The notes under the pieces were generated by a model. It had not been told where the DNA came from and did not search any database. It saw only the letters and a list, made by a program, of their open reading frames with translations. A stretch of 64,000 nucleotides of DNA from Roseibacterium beibuensis (GTDB lineage: Bacteria; Pseudomonadota; Alphaproteobacteria; Rhodobacterales; Rhodobacteraceae). Below are positions 1 to 7,639 of this stretch, one piece after another. The translations under genes and the position numbers were made by a program. The first letter of the stretch is position 1, and each line of letters starts with the position of its first letter. The DNA lies in contig NZ_BAABHW010000002.1 of the NCBI RefSeq assembly GCF_039542305.1, forward strand, positions 891,469 to 955,468. Reading direction: 5' to 3'.

Positions 1-73
1 TGCGCCCAGCAAGTAACTTTGTCCAATCCGGACGCGCAAAGGGGCCGTCCTGCCGGGTGGCTCCTTTTCCGGT

Positions 74-289
74 TCAGGCCAACGCCCAACTGATGAACGC
101 GACGAGTATCCCAACGGCGATGACGGCCAGTGTGAACGGCCCGGCATAGCGGCTGCGGCGTTCGTATTGTTCCGATTTCGGCAGCTCGCGCGGCGCATCG
201 GCGGCCCCGGCGTCGCCCGGACCGGCGCGCACATCGCCCGATACGGACGCGCGGGTGTGGCGTTGCGTTTCTGAATGCATCTCGCTCAT
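74..289 (-). CDS. Small single-pass membrane protein, function unknown
   Basis: A 71-residue protein with a hydrophilic N-terminal half rich in Ser, Arg, Ala and Pro and one C-terminal hydrophobic segment (about residues 50-70, ending in a Trp-Ala-Leu-Ala tail). This suggests a C-tail-anchored inner-membrane protein. It starts next to an AAGGAG-like ribosome site on the minus strand and is divergent from ahcY with about 125 bases between the two starts. I do not recognise a family. Its compact fit in the divergent gap and plausible membrane topology make it a likely real gene. Confidence 0.6.
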   Translation of the reverse strand: MSEMHSETQRHTRASVSGDVRAGPGDAGAADAPRELPKSEQYERRSRYAGPFTLAVIAVGILVAFISWALA

Positions 290-350
290 CGAAAAACTCC
301 TTTCCTACCTGGAAAACGTCCCCCGCCCGCTTCCGTTCCCGTGTCGCGTT

Positions 351-414
351 GCCGTTGCAGGGGTCTGGTGCTATCTGCGCCGCAACGGAATTTGCAAAAT
401 GTGGAGCCTCGGAC
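351..414 (+). promoter_or_regulatory. Structured leader of ahcY, possible pseudoknot
   Basis: Bases 352-358 (CCGTTGC) pair perfectly with 382-388 (GCAACGG). An inner 5-bp helix, 367-371 with 377-381, stacks on the 3' side and leaves an 8-nt bulge, 359-366. Part of that bulge (GGGGT) can pair, with two G-U pairs, with GCCTC at 406-410, which touches the GGAG ribosome site at 403-406. Such a fold could gate ahcY translation. It does not match the SAH or SAM-II consensus as I remember them, so riboswitch identity is inference only. Confidence 0.35.
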
Positions 415-1809
415 ATGGGCACGGACTACATCGTCAAGGACATCAACCTCGCCGACTATGGCCGCAAGGAACTGGACATCGCCGAAACCGAGATGCCGGG
501 CCTGATGGCCCTGCGCGAGGAATACGGCGCCTCCAAGCCGCTGAAAGGCGCGCGCATCGCCGGGTCGCTGCACATGACGATCCAGACCGCCGTCCTGATC
601 GAAACGCTGGTGGAACTGGGCGCCGATGTCCGCTGGGCCTCGTGCAACATCTTCTCGACGCAGGACCACGCCGCCGCCGCGATTGCAGCCGGCGGCACGC
701 CGGTCTTCGCCGTGAAGGGTGAAACGCTTGAGGAATACTGGGACTATTGCGACCGCATCTTCCAGTTCGAAGAGGGCGGTGCGAACATGATCCTCGACGA
801 TGGCGGCGATGCCACGCTCTACATCCTGCTGGGTGCACGCGTCGAAGAGGGTGAAACCGACCTGATCGAAGTGCCCACCAGCGAGGAAGAGGTCGCGCTG
901 TTCGCACAGATCAAGAAGCGCATGACCGAAACCCCGGGCTGGTTCACCAAGCAGCGCCACATGATCCAGGGTGTGACCGAGGAAACCACCACGGGCGTGC
1001 ATCGCCTTTACCAGATGATGGAAAAAGGCCACCTGCCCTTCCCCGCCATCAACGTGAATGACAGCGTCACCAAGTCGAAGTTCGACAACAAGTACGGCTG
1101 CAAGGAATCGCTCGTCGACGGTATCCGCCGCGCCACCGACACGATGATGGCCGGCAAGGTCGCCGTCGTCTGCGGTTATGGCGATGTGGGCAAGGGCTCG
1201 GCCGCCAGCCTCCGCGGCGCAGGCGCCCGCGTGAAGGTGACCGAGGTCGACCCGATCTGCGCCCTTCAGGCCGCGATGGACGGGTTCGAGGTCGTCACGC
1301 TGGAAGACGAGGTCGCCAGCGCGGACATCTTCATCACCACGACCGGCAACCGCGACGTGATCCGCATCGAGCATATGCGCGAGATGAAGGACATGGCGAT
1401 CGTCGGCAACATCGGCCACTTCGACAACGAGATCCAGGTCGCGGCCCTCAAGAACCACAAGTGGACCAACATCAAGGACCAGGTGGACATGATCGAGATG
1501 CCATCGGGCAGCCGCATCATCCTGCTGTCCGAAGGCCGCTTGCTGAACCTGGGCAATGCCACCGGGCACCCGTCCTTCGTGATGTCGGCCAGCTTCACCA
1601 ACCAGGTGCTGGCGCAGATGGAGCTTTGGACCAAGGGCAAGAACTACGAGAACAAGGTCTATGTCCTGCCCAAGGTGCTGGACGAGAAGGTCGCGCGCCT
1701 GCACCTCAAGAAGATCGGCGTGAAACTGACCGAACTGGCCAAGGAGCAGGCCGATTACATCGGCGTGCCGCAGGAAGGCCCCTTCAAGCCCGAACACTAC
1801 CGCTACTGA
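415..1809 (+). CDS. ahcY: Adenosylhomocysteinase (S-adenosyl-L-homocysteine hydrolase)
   Basis: Cytosolic NAD-dependent enzyme that splits S-adenosylhomocysteine into adenosine and homocysteine, keeping the methylation cycle running. The 464-residue protein opens with the family N-terminus (MGTDYIVKDINLADYGRKEL), has the CNIFSTQDHAAAA substrate segment and the Rossmann motif GYGDVGKG near residues 253-260, and ends in the conserved KPxHYRY tail, so it is full length. The ATG at 415 is chosen because homology begins there and GGAG lies 8 bases upstream; the in-frame extension to 349 runs through the leader hairpin. A rho-independent terminator follows at 1847-1876. Confidence 0.97.
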   Translation: MGTDYIVKDINLADYGRKELDIAETEMPGLMALREEYGASKPLKGARIAGSLHMTIQTAVLIETLVELGADVRWASCNIFSTQDHAAAAIAAGGTPVFAVKGETLEEYWDYCDRIFQFEEGGANMILDDGGDATLYILLGARVEEGETDLIEVPTSEEEVALFAQIKKRMTETPGWFTKQRHMIQGVTEETTTGVHRLYQMMEKGHLPFPAINVNDSVTKSKFDNKYGCKESLVDGIRRATDTMMAGKVAVVCGYGDVGKGSAASLRGAGARVKVTEVDPICALQAAMDGFEVVTLEDEVASADIFITTTGNRDVIRIEHMREMKDMAIVGNIGHFDNEIQVAALKNHKWTNIKDQVDMIEMPSGSRIILLSEGRLLNLGNATGHPSFVMSASFTNQVLAQMELWTKGKNYENKVYVLPKVLDEKVARLHLKKIGVKLTELAKEQADYIGVPQEGPFKPEHYRY

Positions 1810-1846
1810 TCGCCGGCCCCGTTGGGGGCCGACCGGCAGCTTTCGA

Positions 1847-1876
1847 CCGGCCATTCCGACGGGAATGGCCGGTTTT
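1847..1876 (+). terminator. Rho-independent terminator of ahcY
   Basis: An 11-bp perfect stem (CCGGCCATTCC with its complement) and a 4-nt loop are followed by TTTT. It lies 38 bases after the ahcY stop. Confidence 0.85.
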
Positions 1877-1897
1877 CGCTTACTTGGCCGGGCGCCT

Positions 1898-1922
1898 GGA
1901 ACGGAGTCGAATACAAGGCGTT
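1898..1922 (+). promoter_or_regulatory. EcfG-like general-stress promoter upstream of the PRC-barrel gene
   Basis: GGAAC at 1898-1902, exactly 16 bases, then CGTT at 1919-1922. This fits the GGAAC-N16/17-CGTT consensus of alphaproteobacterial EcfG sigma factors. It lies 110 bases before the start at 2032. PRC-barrel genes are common stress-regulon members, but many Rhodobacterales lack the classic PhyR-EcfG system, so an expressed promoter here is inference. Confidence 0.45.
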
Positions 1923-2031
1923 GAGTCCGGTTGAACCGCGTTTAAGTCGTTATTTTTCCGATATTTTTCAGGGAACCCAGCACCCCTCCTGTTGCTTGGT
2001 CTGGCATCAACTCTACACAGGAGATCTGACA

Positions 2032-3096
2032 ATGACCTTCAAGAACGCACTGACCACCACCGCCGTCATTCTTGCCATGGCCGCCCCGGCCTATGCCGAA
2101 AGCCACAGCGGGACGATGGATGAAACGACGATGTCCGAGACGATGGGCATGCACGACGCCTCGGCCTTCGACGGCATGACCGTGGGCGAGATCCTCGGCA
2201 TGGATGTTGTCGGCACGAACGGCAACGACGTCGGTGAGATTGACTACATCTACGAAGCCGACGGCGGCTACGAGGCCGTGATCGGCATCGGTGGCTTCCT
2301 CGGCCTTGGCGAATACACCGTGTCGCTGCCTCTGGGTGCCTTCTCGATGAACGACAACAGCCAGTTGGTCCTCGACGGCTATTCCGAGGAAGAACTGGAA
2401 GCGATGCCCGAAGTCGACGAAAGCGAGTTGGACGGCCTCGACGACGATGTGGTGATCGACACGAGCGCGTTGGGCACCGCGATGCCCAGCCCTGACTCGG
2501 CCGAAGCCGACATGGACACCGACCTGAGCGCCGAAGTCGAAGAGGAAATGGCCGAAACCGGTGCCGCCCTCGAAGAAATGGGTGACGAGGCCGCCGACGC
2601 CGCTGGCGAAGTTGGCCAGGACATCGCAGAGGCCGGTGACGCCGCCGCGACCGCCGTCGCCAATGCCGGTGACGAGATTGCCGACGATCTGAACCAGATC
2701 GGTGAGGAGATCGAAGGCGAGATGGCCGAAGCCGAAGCCGAGGTGACCGGCGACACCGGGATGGCCGCCGCGGCCGACATGGGCCAGGACATTTCGGATT
2801 TCGAAGGCATGACCGTCGGTGAAGTGCTCGGCATGAGCGTCGAAGGCGCCAATGGCGATGATGTGGGCGAGATCGACTACATCGTGCAAGCCTCGGGCGA
2901 ATACTCGGCCGTGATCGGCATCGGTGGCTTCCTCAGCCTTGGCGAATACACCGTTGAGCTGCCGCTGGACGCCTTCTCGGTGCAGGGCGACGGGACGCTG
3001 ATCCTTGATGGCTATACCAAGGAAGAACTCGAAGCGATGCCGGAAGTCGATGAAAGCGAGTTGGACGGCCTCGACAACGACACGGTCATCAGCTGA
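2032..3096 (+). CDS. Secreted protein with two PRC-barrel domains
   Basis: A 354-residue protein with a clear Sec signal peptide (cut after AYA, residue 22). It holds two PRC-barrel-like units at roughly residues 43-142 and 254-354, each of the form FDGMTVGEILGM...GEIDYI...GIGGFLGLGEYTVxLPL...LDGYxxEELEAMPEVDESELDGLD. The units are joined by a very acidic Glu/Ala-rich linker (about residues 160-245) that should be helical and extended. CAGGAGA stands 7 bases before the ATG, which fixes the start; the longer in-frame reading is leader. PRC barrels are small beta domains found in photosynthetic reaction centre subunit H and in many stress-linked alphaproteobacterial proteins. The biochemical role here is unknown; the export signal places it in the periplasm or outside. 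Confidence 0.85.
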   Translation: MTFKNALTTTAVILAMAAPAYAESHSGTMDETTMSETMGMHDASAFDGMTVGEILGMDVVGTNGNDVGEIDYIYEADGGYEAVIGIGGFLGLGEYTVSLPLGAFSMNDNSQLVLDGYSEEELEAMPEVDESELDGLDDDVVIDTSALGTAMPSPDSAEADMDTDLSAEVEEEMAETGAALEEMGDEAADAAGEVGQDIAEAGDAAATAVANAGDEIADDLNQIGEEIEGEMAEAEAEVTGDTGMAAAADMGQDISDFEGMTVGEVLGMSVEGANGDDVGEIDYIVQASGEYSAVIGIGGFLSLGEYTVELPLDAFSVQGDGTLILDGYTKEELEAMPEVDESELDGLDNDTVIS

Positions 3097-3118
3097 TCGC
3101 TGAATACAGAGAGAATGA

Positions 3119-3147
3119 CGCCCGGGTGCCTTGCGCCCGGGCGTTTT
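3119..3147 (+). terminator. Rho-independent terminator of the PRC-barrel gene
   Basis: An 8-bp stem (CGCCCGGG/CCCGGGCG) is followed by TTTT, beginning 23 bases after the stop. Confidence 0.85.
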
Positions 3148-3199
3148 GCGTTGCACCGGTTGGACGGGTGCAACGGGTCGGTCAGGAAAGGAACTGGGC

Positions 3200-4171
3200 A
3201 TGCGGGTCGTCATCTACGGCGTTGGCGCGATTGGCGGGGTGGTGGCAGCAGCGCTGGACCGAGCCGGGATCGAGACCATCGGCATTGCCCGCGGCGCGAT
3301 GCTAGCGGCGATGCAGGATACCGGGCTGCGCCTGCGCGCGCCGGGGATCGACGAGCTGCGCGATGTGCCAGCGGTCGCATCGCCCGCCGAGGTCGATTGG
3401 CGGGCGGATGACATGATCCTGCTCTGCATGAAATCGCAGGACACCCAGGGCGCGCTGGAGGATCTGCGCGCGGCGGGTGTCCATGATCAGCCGATCTTCT
3501 GTGCGCAGAACGGGGTGGCGAACGAACGCGCCGCGCTGCGGATGTTTCCGAATGTGCATGGCGTCACGGTGATGATGCCCGCGCTTTACCTCGTGCCGGG
3601 TGAGGTGGCGGTGTTCACCGAACCGAAACTGGGGATCTTCGACCTGGGCCGCTATCCGGGCGGCACGGACCACGACGACCGTCGCATGGCCGAAGCGCTG
3701 GAGGCCGCGAATATCGGCGCCTTCACGCATGAAAACGTCATGGCGAGCAAACGTGGCAAGCTATTGTTGAACCTCGTGAACATCCTGAAAGCGACGCTTG
3801 GCAACAGCGCCGATCCCGGCCCGTTGAAAACCGCCATTCGGGCCGAGGCCGAGGCCGTTTACCGCGCGGCGGGGCTGGATTGGGTCGAGGTGGACGACAG
3901 CGACCCCAGACGCGGTGAAATGATGCGGCCCGTCGATGCGCTGCCCGGTGTGGCCCGCGTGGGCGGTTCGACGAACCAGAGCCTCTTGCGCGGCGCCACG
4001 CGGCTGGAAACCGACTACTTGAACGGCGAGATCGCGCTGCTCGGGCGCCTTCACGGGGTGCCGACCCCGGTGAACGCAGCGCTGTGCCGCGTGGCGGACC
4101 ACCTGACGCGCAGCGCTTTGAAGCCGGGTGATCTGAGCCTGTCCCAGCTGGAGGCCCTCCTTTCCCCGTGA
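3200..4171 (+). CDS. Ketopantoate reductase family oxidoreductase
   Basis: A 323-residue member of the ApbA/PanE family, which uses NADPH to reduce 2-dehydropantoate to pantoate in coenzyme A synthesis. The N-terminal Rossmann motif GVGAIGG is at residues 7-13, the family segment MKSQDT follows near residue 80, CAQNGVANE is near residue 103, and the C-terminal helical domain (KRGKLLLNLVN...) carries the conserved Lys. The ATG at 3200 has AGGAAAGGAA upstream; the reading back to 3131 overlaps the preceding terminator and is rejected. The family has several paralogues with other 2-oxo-acid substrates, so panE itself is not certain. The gene stands alone between two terminated units. Confidence 0.8.
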   Translation: MRVVIYGVGAIGGVVAAALDRAGIETIGIARGAMLAAMQDTGLRLRAPGIDELRDVPAVASPAEVDWRADDMILLCMKSQDTQGALEDLRAAGVHDQPIFCAQNGVANERAALRMFPNVHGVTVMMPALYLVPGEVAVFTEPKLGIFDLGRYPGGTDHDDRRMAEALEAANIGAFTHENVMASKRGKLLLNLVNILKATLGNSADPGPLKTAIRAEAEAVYRAAGLDWVEVDDSDPRRGEMMRPVDALPGVARVGGSTNQSLLRGATRLETDYLNGEIALLGRLHGVPTPVNAALCRVADHLTRSALKPGDLSLSQLEALLSP

Positions 4172-4557
4172 CCCGGTGGTTCGGCGGGTGCCGTTCGCCG
4201 GCGCGGAAAGGAACTGGCTTCGGCCAGCCCCGGTGTCCCCGCACGGGTCGGACCATCGCGCGTCTCCGGTCCCGCCCTGCCTCGGCCCTCAGCGGGCCGC
4301 TTTCAGCCGGTGGCAAGACCATGGTGCATGATCGCGATCAAGCCCACGCAGGCACGGCACGGCGCAGCTTTCGCGAATACAGGCACGATTTCAACGCGCT
4401 GCGCATCGCGGGGACCGGTTGGGATGCTTTTCCCCGAAAGTTTTTCTTCGCCCCTGACTGGGTTGCGGGTAACCTTCCCGGCAAGCCTGCCCGTTTCGCG
4501 GCGGGCTGGAGGAACAAATACTTTTTTGAGAATGCCAAAACGGGGGGACAGTTTCCG
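4172..4557. other. Intergenic stretch between the reductase and the DUF2853 gene
   Basis: About 386 bases without a convincing gene. An open frame continues upstream of the DUF2853 start but shows no family-like sequence and no ribosome site. AT-richer patches near 4436-4450 and 4517-4540 may hold the DUF2853 promoter; I could not assign -35/-10 boxes with confidence. Confidence 0.4.
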
Positions 4558-4899
4558 ATGGGCAAGCGTGACGACCTGATCGCTCACTACGCGGACGATC
4601 TGCGCAACAAATGCGGCATTGAGCCGGACATGGACCTGCTGACCAAGGTGACAATCGGCTGCGGCCCGGCGATTTACGACGCCGACGCTTCGACGGTCGC
4701 CGGCAGCCAGGAGCATGAGCTGGAAACCGTGAAGAACAATTTCCTGATCAAGAAGCTGGGGCTGTCCGATGGCCCCGAACTGATGGACGCGATCAACAGC
4801 GTGATCGAGACCTACGGCAAATCTGAGCGCAACAAGTACCGCGCGGTCGTCTACTACATGCTGACCAAACACTTCGGCAAAGAGAGCGTCTACGGCTGA
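4558..4899 (+). CDS. DUF2853 family protein
   Basis: A 113-residue protein with the DUF2853 pattern: MGKRDDLIAHYADDLRNKC near the start, GPAIYDADASTV (residues 39-50) and a C-terminal NKYRAVVYYMLTKHF segment. It is small, soluble and helical, with no signal peptide. The ATG at 4558 follows a G-rich ribosome site and is where the family normally begins. Function is unknown. It is a single-gene unit closed by a strong terminator 23 bases downstream. Confidence 0.85.
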   Translation: MGKRDDLIAHYADDLRNKCGIEPDMDLLTKVTIGCGPAIYDADASTVAGSQEHELETVKNNFLIKKLGLSDGPELMDAINSVIETYGKSERNKYRAVVYYMLTKHFGKESVYG

Positions 4900-4922
4900 G
4901 GCCCGCCGCCCTGTTCAATGGC

Positions 4923-4949
4923 AAGGCCCGCCCAAGCGGCGGGCCTTTT
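4923..4949 (+). terminator. Rho-independent terminator of the DUF2853 gene
   Basis: A 10-bp stem (AAGGCCCGCC with GGCGGGCCTT) and a 5-nt loop end in a T-run. Confidence 0.85.
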
Positions 4950-5059
4950 GCTGGGATTAACACCAAATACCGCGAAAATCCGAGCTTCATTTCCTTTGTA
5001 ACGCGCCGGGGTGATGCGGTAGGTCTTGGTCAGCCCGGTCAGGATGACGGGCCCGACAT

Positions 5060-5131
5060 TCGAACACACGTGGAGCGAGCAAATCGTGTGTGGGTGGTGG
5101 AGGGTCCCGGCGGTCGGGACCCTCCATTTTT
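5060..5131 (+). ncRNA. Candidate small RNA (two hairpins plus terminator)
   Basis: A 7-bp hairpin at 5064-5070/5085-5091 with a 14-nt loop containing GGAGCGAGC is followed, after a GT-rich spacer, by an 11-bp perfect stem (5098-5108/5116-5126) and TTTTT at 5127-5131. The terminator works only on the plus strand: on the minus strand the U-tract is missing, so it cannot serve the minus-strand EVE gene ending at 5139. The DUF2853 gene already has its own terminator 150 bases earlier. A separate plus-strand transcript therefore fits best. The 5' end and promoter were not resolved. Confidence 0.5.
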
Positions 5132-5138
5132 CATCCGG

Positions 5139-5552
5139 TCAAAGGCCACCCATCGCGCAGATGGTCTTGAACTCCGCCTCGGTCACCGGCTGCACGGAGA
5201 GGCGCGAGTTGTTCACCAGCACCATCTCGGACAAGTCCTCGCGCGCCTTGATCTGGTCCAGCGTGACCGGGGTGGGCAGGCTTTCGATGGCCTTGATGTC
5301 CACGCACTCCCAGCGGTCGTCGTCGGTGGTGCTGTCAGGATGCGCCTCGGCGATCACCTCGACGATACCGACCACCGCCTTTTCCTTCTGCGAATGGTAG
5401 AAGAAGCCCCGGTCACCGACCGCCATCTCGCGCATGAAATTGCGTGCCTGATAATTGCGGACGCCATCCCATTCCTCGCCAGCGTCGCCCTTGGCGACCT
5501 GATCGTCCCAGGACCATGTCGAAGGTTCGGATTTGAACAGCCAGTAGCGCAT
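5139..5552 (-). CDS. EVE domain protein
   Basis: A 137-residue protein that is one EVE (YTH-like, PUA-superfold) domain: MRYWLFKSEPSTWSWDDQ at the N-terminus, GVRNYQARNFMREM (about 31-44), and DRGFFYHSQKEKAVVGIVEV with the bulky aromatic pocket residues. EVE domains bind modified bases in DNA or RNA. The start is placed at the ATG at 5552, which has GGAG 8 bases upstream; a GTG at 5561 would overlap the gpsA stop instead. It is the last gene of the tsaD-gpsA-EVE operon, so it is translated with a tRNA-modification gene. Confidence 0.9.
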   Translation of the reverse strand: MRYWLFKSEPSTWSWDDQVAKGDAGEEWDGVRNYQARNFMREMAVGDRGFFYHSQKEKAVVGIVEVIAEAHPDSTTDDDRWECVDIKAIESLPTPVTLDQIKAREDLSEMVLVNNSRLSVQPVTEAEFKTICAMGGL

Positions 5553-5557
5553 CGGGG

Positions 5558-6502
5558 TCACTCCGGTTTCAGGGGGCGTGACAGAAGGGTGTCGAGAACG
5601 GTGGCAAGGTCAAGCCGCCCGTCGGCCATCGCCGCAACCGCGTCGGCAATGGGGGTGTCCAACGCGGGGTCCGACGCGATCTGCCGCGCGGTATGCAGCC
5701 CCTCGACCGTCACGTCCTCGGCCAGGGTTTCGCCATGGGCCAGCGCCACGCCGAAACGAAAGTTCCGCGATTTCTCGGAGCCACAGGTCAGGATCAGGTC
5801 GCCCAGCCCGGACAGGCCCGTCAGCGTCTCTTCCCGCGCCCCGGCGGCGCGGGCGACGCGCGCCATCTCGGCAAAGCCGCGCGCGATCAGGGCCGCGCGG
5901 GCCGAGTCGCCAAGCCCCGCGCCGATCACCGCCCCCGCCGCGATGGCGATGACGTTCTTCAGCGCCCCGCCCAGTTCGGCGCCGGTGACATCCGTGGTCC
6001 GGTAAAGCCGCAGCGCAGGCGTGGACAGCGCATGTTGCAGCGCCTCGCCCAGGGCGTCATCCGCACAGGCCAGCGTCAAGGCGGTGGGCAGCCCCCTGGC
6101 AATATCGACCGCAAAGCTGGGGCCGGTGAGTTGCGCGGGCGTGGTTCCGGGCGCGGCCTGCGCGATCAGGGCCGTGGGGAACAGCCCGGTGGCCCGGTCG
6201 ATCCCCTTGGCGCAGGAGACGAGATTCGGTGCGCCCGGGCGATGGGTGGACAGGAACTCGCCCAGCGATTGCGTCGGCAGGGCCAGCAGGGCGATCTCGG
6301 CGTCGGTGGCCGGATCGTCGGTCACTGTCAGGCCCGCCGGAAAGGGCGCGCCTGGAAGGCGGCGGATGTTCTCGCGGGCCTTCTGCATCGCCTCCGCGCC
6401 CTCGCGCGCCCAAAGCGTCACCGGATGCCCCGCATTGGCGTAGGTGATGGCCAGAGCCGTGCCAAACGCCCCCGCCCCGTAGATCATCAATGGCGCGCTC
6501 AT
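5558..6502 (-). CDS. gpsA: NAD(P)-dependent glycerol-3-phosphate dehydrogenase
   Basis: Reduces dihydroxyacetone phosphate to sn-glycerol 3-phosphate for phospholipid synthesis. In the 314-residue protein the Rossmann GAGAFGTA is at residues 9-16, LLALPTQSL near 93, SCAKGID near 117, GPSFAVDIARGLPTA near 147 and the catalytic-lysine segment GALKNVIAIAAG near 198. The start overlaps the tsaD stop as ATGA, indicating translational coupling. Confidence 0.96.
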   Translation of the reverse strand: MSAPLMIYGAGAFGTALAITYANAGHPVTLWAREGAEAMQKARENIRRLPGAPFPAGLTVTDDPATDAEIALLALPTQSLGEFLSTHRPGAPNLVSCAKGIDRATGLFPTALIAQAAPGTTPAQLTGPSFAVDIARGLPTALTLACADDALGEALQHALSTPALRLYRTTDVTGAELGGALKNVIAIAAGAVIGAGLGDSARAALIARGFAEMARVARAAGAREETLTGLSGLGDLILTCGSEKSRNFRFGVALAHGETLAEDVTVEGLHTARQIASDPALDTPIADAVAAMADGRLDLATVLDTLLSRPLKPE

Positions 6503-7581
6503 GCCTTGGCCCCTTTCTTTCCCGACCCGATCAACGGTGCGGCCGCCCGGTCAAGGGGCCAGCGCGGGCGGGCCGACAGGGTCATGTCGTCCACCCGCCC
6601 GCCCTCGAACGCCAGCAGACCGGCATAGGCGATCATCGCGGCGTTGTCGGTGCAAAGGCGCAGCGGCGGGGCAAGGAAGGGCACACCCGCCACCTCGGCC
6701 ACGGCGGTCAGGCGCGCGCGGAGGGTCTGGTTGGCCGCCACGCCCCCGGCAACGGCAAAGGCGGTCAACCCATCGCAGGCCGAAAGCGCGCGCTCGGATT
6801 TGCCCGCCAGAACATCCGCCACCGCCGCCTGGAACGAGGCGCAGAGGTCGGCGCGGTCCTGTTCCGTCAGCCCGCCCTGTGCCTCGGTCAACTGGTCGCG
6901 CGTGCGGATCACGGCGGTTTTCAGCCCGGAAAAGCTGAGATCGCAGCCGGGTCGGTCCATCAACGGGCGCGGCAAGGCGAAACGGGCCGGATCACCGGCC
7001 TTCGCCGCCGCCTCGACCGAGGGGCCTCCGGGCTGCGGCAAGCCAAGAATGCGCGCCACCTTGTCGAAGGCCTCTCCGGGGGCGTCGTCGATGGTGCCGC
7101 CAAGGCGGCTGAAGGCTTCGGGGCCATCGACACGCAGGAACTGGCAGTGCCCGCCCGAGACCAGAAGCATCAGGTAGGGAAAGGTCACGCCATCGGTCAG
7201 GCGCGGGGTCAGGGCATGGCCCGCAAGGTGATTCACCCCGATCAGCGGTTTGCCCAAGCCCATGGCCAGCCCCTTGGCCGCCATGACGCCCGCCAGAACA
7301 CCGCCGATCAGGCCGGGGCCGCTGGTCACCGCTATCGCGTCGATATCGGTTAGCGGCACGCCCGCGAGGTCCAGCGCCTCTTCGACCATCAGGTCGAGCT
7401 TTTCGGTATGCGCCCGCGCTGCGATCTCGGGCACGACCCCGCCAAAGGCTGCGTGCAGGTCCGTCTGGCTGGATACGACCGAGGACAGAAGCTCGGGCGC
7501 ATCGCCCGGCCCGCGCAGGACGGCGGCGGCGGTGTCGTCGCAGCTCGATTCGAGGCCGAGGATCAGGGGCGGGGTGGACAT
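6499..7581 (-). CDS. tsaD: tRNA N6-adenosine threonylcarbamoyltransferase TsaD
   Basis: Transfers the threonylcarbamoyl group to A37 of tRNAs that read ANN codons, working with TsaB and TsaE. The 360-residue ASKHA-fold protein starts MSTPPLILGLESSCDDT, has the metal-binding histidines in GVNHLAGHALT, VSGGHCQF and the late SGLKTAVI and GGVAANQTLR segments. The ATG at 7581 is where homology begins; the long upstream open frame on this strand is antisense to hemD and is not coding. First gene of the tsaD-gpsA-EVE operon, divergent from hemD with 58 bases between starts. Confidence 0.96.
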   Translation of the reverse strand: MSTPPLILGLESSCDDTAAAVLRGPGDAPELLSSVVSSQTDLHAAFGGVVPEIAARAHTEKLDLMVEEALDLAGVPLTDIDAIAVTSGPGLIGGVLAGVMAAKGLAMGLGKPLIGVNHLAGHALTPRLTDGVTFPYLMLLVSGGHCQFLRVDGPEAFSRLGGTIDDAPGEAFDKVARILGLPQPGGPSVEAAAKAGDPARFALPRPLMDRPGCDLSFSGLKTAVIRTRDQLTEAQGGLTEQDRADLCASFQAAVADVLAGKSERALSACDGLTAFAVAGGVAANQTLRARLTAVAEVAGVPFLAPPLRLCTDNAAMIAYAGLLAFEGGRVDDMTLSARPRWPLDRAAAPLIGSGKKGAKA

Positions 7582-7639
7582 GGCCGGACCGGGCCTTCGC
7601 GTTTGTGTTGCTGGGCCAAGGCAGGTAACACTCTGCCCG

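Noticed and set aside
286..1854. Long minus-strand open frame (522 codons) opposite ahcY, and similar long frames opposite icd, the PRC gene, gyrB and others
   Set aside because: High GC at third positions creates long antisense frames; these have no family-like sequence or ribosome sites and mirror clear genes.
4168..4557. N-terminal extension of the DUF2853 gene
   Set aside because: No ribosome site or family similarity; DUF2853 begins at 4558.
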